Shown here: one piece after another, positions 5,386 through 6,608 of the stretch
How positions within the stretch are numbered: the stretch's first letter is position 1
How the letters are laid out: each line of letters begins with the position of its first letter
Assembly (NCBI GenBank): GCA_017447325.1
Contig: JAFSNU010000090.1
Coordinates: 1 to 6,608, forward strand
Source of the DNA: Synergistaceae bacterium
Lineage (GTDB): Bacteria > Synergistota > Synergistia > Synergistales > Aminobacteriaceae
DNA length: 6,608 bases
Reading direction: 5' to 3'
The notes under the pieces: generated by a model
Told to the model about the DNA's origin: nothing
What the model saw: only the letters and a program-made list of their open reading frames with translations
The model's database searches: none
Made by a program: the position numbers and the translations under genes

Positions 5386-5985
5386 ATGTCTGAAAGTGGA
5401 AGTGAAAAGCGCAGCAAAGTTTTTAACGTTCCGAATACGTTGAGCCTCGTGCGCGTGTTCCTTGCGCCGCTGGTTCTGTTATTCCTGACAATACGCATAA
5501 CCGCGCCCGTGAAATTTCTCGATAATTTTAATTTGATAGAAACGCCGAGCTGGGGCGACGTACTCGCCGGAGCTGTGTTCATCGTCGCCGCAATCACCGA
5601 CAGCTTGGACGGCTATATCGCACGCAAGCACAGGCTCGTTACAACGTTAGGCAAATTTATTGATCCATTAGCCGACAAAGTTTTAGTCATCGCTGCCATG
5701 ATCGCGCTCGTTGACCTGCACAGAGTTCCGGCTTGGATAGTTTTAGTTATAATTACGCGCGAATTTGTAGTAACCGGATTAAGATTAGTTGCCGCAGCTG
5801 AGGGCGTCGTCATAGCAGCGTCTAAAGGCGGCAAAATTAAAACAGTCTTTCAGATTATCGCGCTGTCCATGCTCATACTGCAAGTCCCGGGCGGAATGTT
5901 CGTAATGTGGATCGCTATGATCTTGACAGTCTGGAGCGGCATGGAGTACTTAATCAACGGCAGCAAATTATTAATAAATGCTTGA
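5386..5985 (+). CDS. pgsA: CDP-diacylglycerol-glycerol-3-phosphate 3-phosphatidyltransferase
   Basis: This membrane enzyme joins CDP-diacylglycerol and sn-glycerol 3-phosphate to phosphatidylglycerol phosphate, the committed step to phosphatidylglycerol and cardiolipin. In 199 residues the full CDP-alcohol phosphatidyltransferase motif D-x2-DG-x2-AR-x8-G-x3-D-x3-D is visible: D72, D75, G76, A79, R80, G89, D93 and D97. These acidic residues bind the divalent metal. NVPNTLSLVR (14-23), TREFVVTGLR (124-133) and GGKIKTVFQ (148-156) favour PgsA over other members of the superfamily. There are about five or six hydrophobic helices.

The N-terminus has a short polar extension (MSESGSEKRSK) before the first helix. 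It is the first gene of a plus-strand pair; the end overlaps mntP by 8 bases. Confidence 0.95.
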   Translation: MSESGSEKRSKVFNVPNTLSLVRVFLAPLVLLFLTIRITAPVKFLDNFNLIETPSWGDVLAGAVFIVAAITDSLDGYIARKHRLVTTLGKFIDPLADKVLVIAAMIALVDLHRVPAWIVLVIITREFVVTGLRLVAAAEGVVIAASKGGKIKTVFQIIALSMLILQVPGGMFVMWIAMILTVWSGMEYLINGSKLLINA

Positions 5986-6529
5986 GGCAGTTTTAACCGG
6001 AATAGCTTTAGCAATGGACGCGTTCGCCGTGTCAATCTGCGCCGGTGCTTGCGAGAAATTTTATTTAAGACAGACCGCGTTGAAACTCGGCGCGGCTTTC
6101 GGCCTATTTCAGTTCATGATGCCGTTAATAGGCTGGGCAATGGGCGACTTCGCGCAAAAGTTTTTTCAAAATTTTGCGGCTTATTTAGCATTTATAATTT
6201 TATTATTAACCGGCTTGAACATGATTTACGATTATTTTAAATCACGCAATAAAGATTTAAATAATTTTAACAATCCCGCAGGCTCGCTCAAGATTTTAAT
6301 TCCGGCAGCAATGGCGACGAGCATTGACGCTCTCATGATAGGCGCAGGTTTCGCATTGGCTGATATGTCAGTTTTAAATCTTGCAGCCGCCGCCGGAGTT
6401 TTGACGTTTATAATCTGCTTTGCGGGCGTGTATTTAGGCCGTGCATTAGGCTCGAAGTTCGGAAACAAAGCCGGACTGCTCGGCGGAGTTGTTTTAATTT
6501 TGATTGGCGTTAATATTTTAGTTAAATAA
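5978..6529 (+). CDS. mntP: Manganese efflux pump MntP
   Basis: This is a 183-residue inner-membrane exporter of Mn2+ with about six helices in two repeated halves. Each half carries the family's acidic signature: LAMDAFAVSI (11-20, D14) and ATSIDALMIG (113-122, D117), which line the transport path. GLFQFMMPLIGW (42-53) and FAGVYLGRALG (148-158) are further conserved blocks. The hydrophilic loop between the halves (about 86-104) is rich in Asn.

The start ATG lies inside the last codons of pgsA (ATGCTTGA, 8-base overlap) and has only a weak Shine-Dalgarno sequence, so translation probably depends on ribosomes finishing pgsA. In other bacteria mntP is often under MntR or a Mn-sensing yybP-ykoY riboswitch. 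Neither is visible here, and the gene appears to ride on the pgsA promoter. A YtaF-type relative is a less likely alternative. Confidence 0.92.
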   Translation: MLEAVLTGIALAMDAFAVSICAGACEKFYLRQTALKLGAAFGLFQFMMPLIGWAMGDFAQKFFQNFAAYLAFIILLLTGLNMIYDYFKSRNKDLNNFNNPAGSLKILIPAAMATSIDALMIGAGFALADMSVLNLAAAAGVLTFIICFAGVYLGRALGSKFGNKAGLLGGVVLILIGVNILVK

Positions 6530-6545
6530 TTAATTTGTGTATAAG

Positions 6546-6570
6546 CGCACTATAAGATCAACGAAGTGCG
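6546..6570 (+). terminator. Small hairpin after mntP, weak terminator candidate
   Basis: CGCACT (6546-6551) and AGTGCG (6565-6570) form a 6-bp stem with a 13-base loop, 16 bases after the mntP stop. No U-tract follows (GGATGAAAAATAAATTT), so a standard intrinsic terminator is doubtful. It could also be a processing site or a structure near the next start. Confidence 0.25.
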
Positions 6571-6572
6571 GG

Positions 6573-6608
6573 ATGAAAAATAAATTTATTAAGAAAGGGG
6601 TCCAGGGT
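6573..6608 (+). CDS. Possible start of another plus-strand gene (partial)
   Basis: ATG at 6573 opens a frame that stays open to the window edge and reads MKNKFIKKGVQG, a basic N-terminus like that of an exported or membrane protein. No good Shine-Dalgarno sequence precedes it. Alternatively, AAAGGGG (6594-6600) could itself be the ribosome binding site of a gene starting just beyond the window. Twelve codons cannot decide between these. Confidence 0.3.
   Translation, partial: MKNKFIKKGVQG

Overview
The window is ordinary-looking chromosomal DNA from an AT-rich bacterium, probably an anaerobe. It carries fhs (formate-tetrahydrofolate ligase) directly joined to fchA, a pairing typical of anaerobic Firmicutes and Synergistota. 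Leu TTA codons are frequent, and the spacers are almost pure A/T. I lean towards a gut or rumen Synergistota or Clostridia-like organism, but no 16S rRNA or other marker is present, so this is a weak inference. There are no tRNA or rRNA genes, CRISPR arrays, insertion sequences or phage genes. No gene-free stretch exceeds about 210 bases.

Layout. Bases 1-140 hold the 3' end of an unrecognised plus-strand gene. It converges on a minus-strand radical SAM gene (209-1066), with a bidirectional terminator between them (148-184). The radical SAM gene has its own promoter (1151-1177), but its 5' end is abnormal. A well-placed Shine-Dalgarno sequence faces an AUU codon, and an in-frame amber codon (1067-1069) separates that region from the intact body that holds the Fe-S motif. 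Next, also on the minus strand, are fchA (1250-1870) and fhs (1871-3547), with fhs upstream and its stop codon touching the fchA start. A membrane-anchored or exported rhodanese (3711-4193) and a TDT-family transporter (4280-5182) follow on the same strand. A divergent AT-rich spacer (5183-5385) separates them from the plus-strand pair pgsA (5386-5985) and mntP (5978-6529), which overlap by 8 bases. The last 80 bases hold a small hairpin and possibly the start of another gene.

How the genes fit together. Fhs and FchA form a one-carbon module: formate is activated to 10-formyl-THF, which is interconverted with 5,10-methenyl-THF. The exported rhodanese and the TDT transporter may share a role in sulfur or oxyanion handling, but this rests only on adjacency. 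PgsA makes phosphatidylglycerol phosphate at the membrane and MntP exports Mn2+; their overlap suggests translational coupling, not a shared pathway.

I found no clearly new multi-gene system. The observation most worth checking is the start of the radical SAM gene: AUU initiation, amber recoding or readthrough, or early gene decay. Next are the palindromes over the candidate promoters of the rhodanese gene and fhs.
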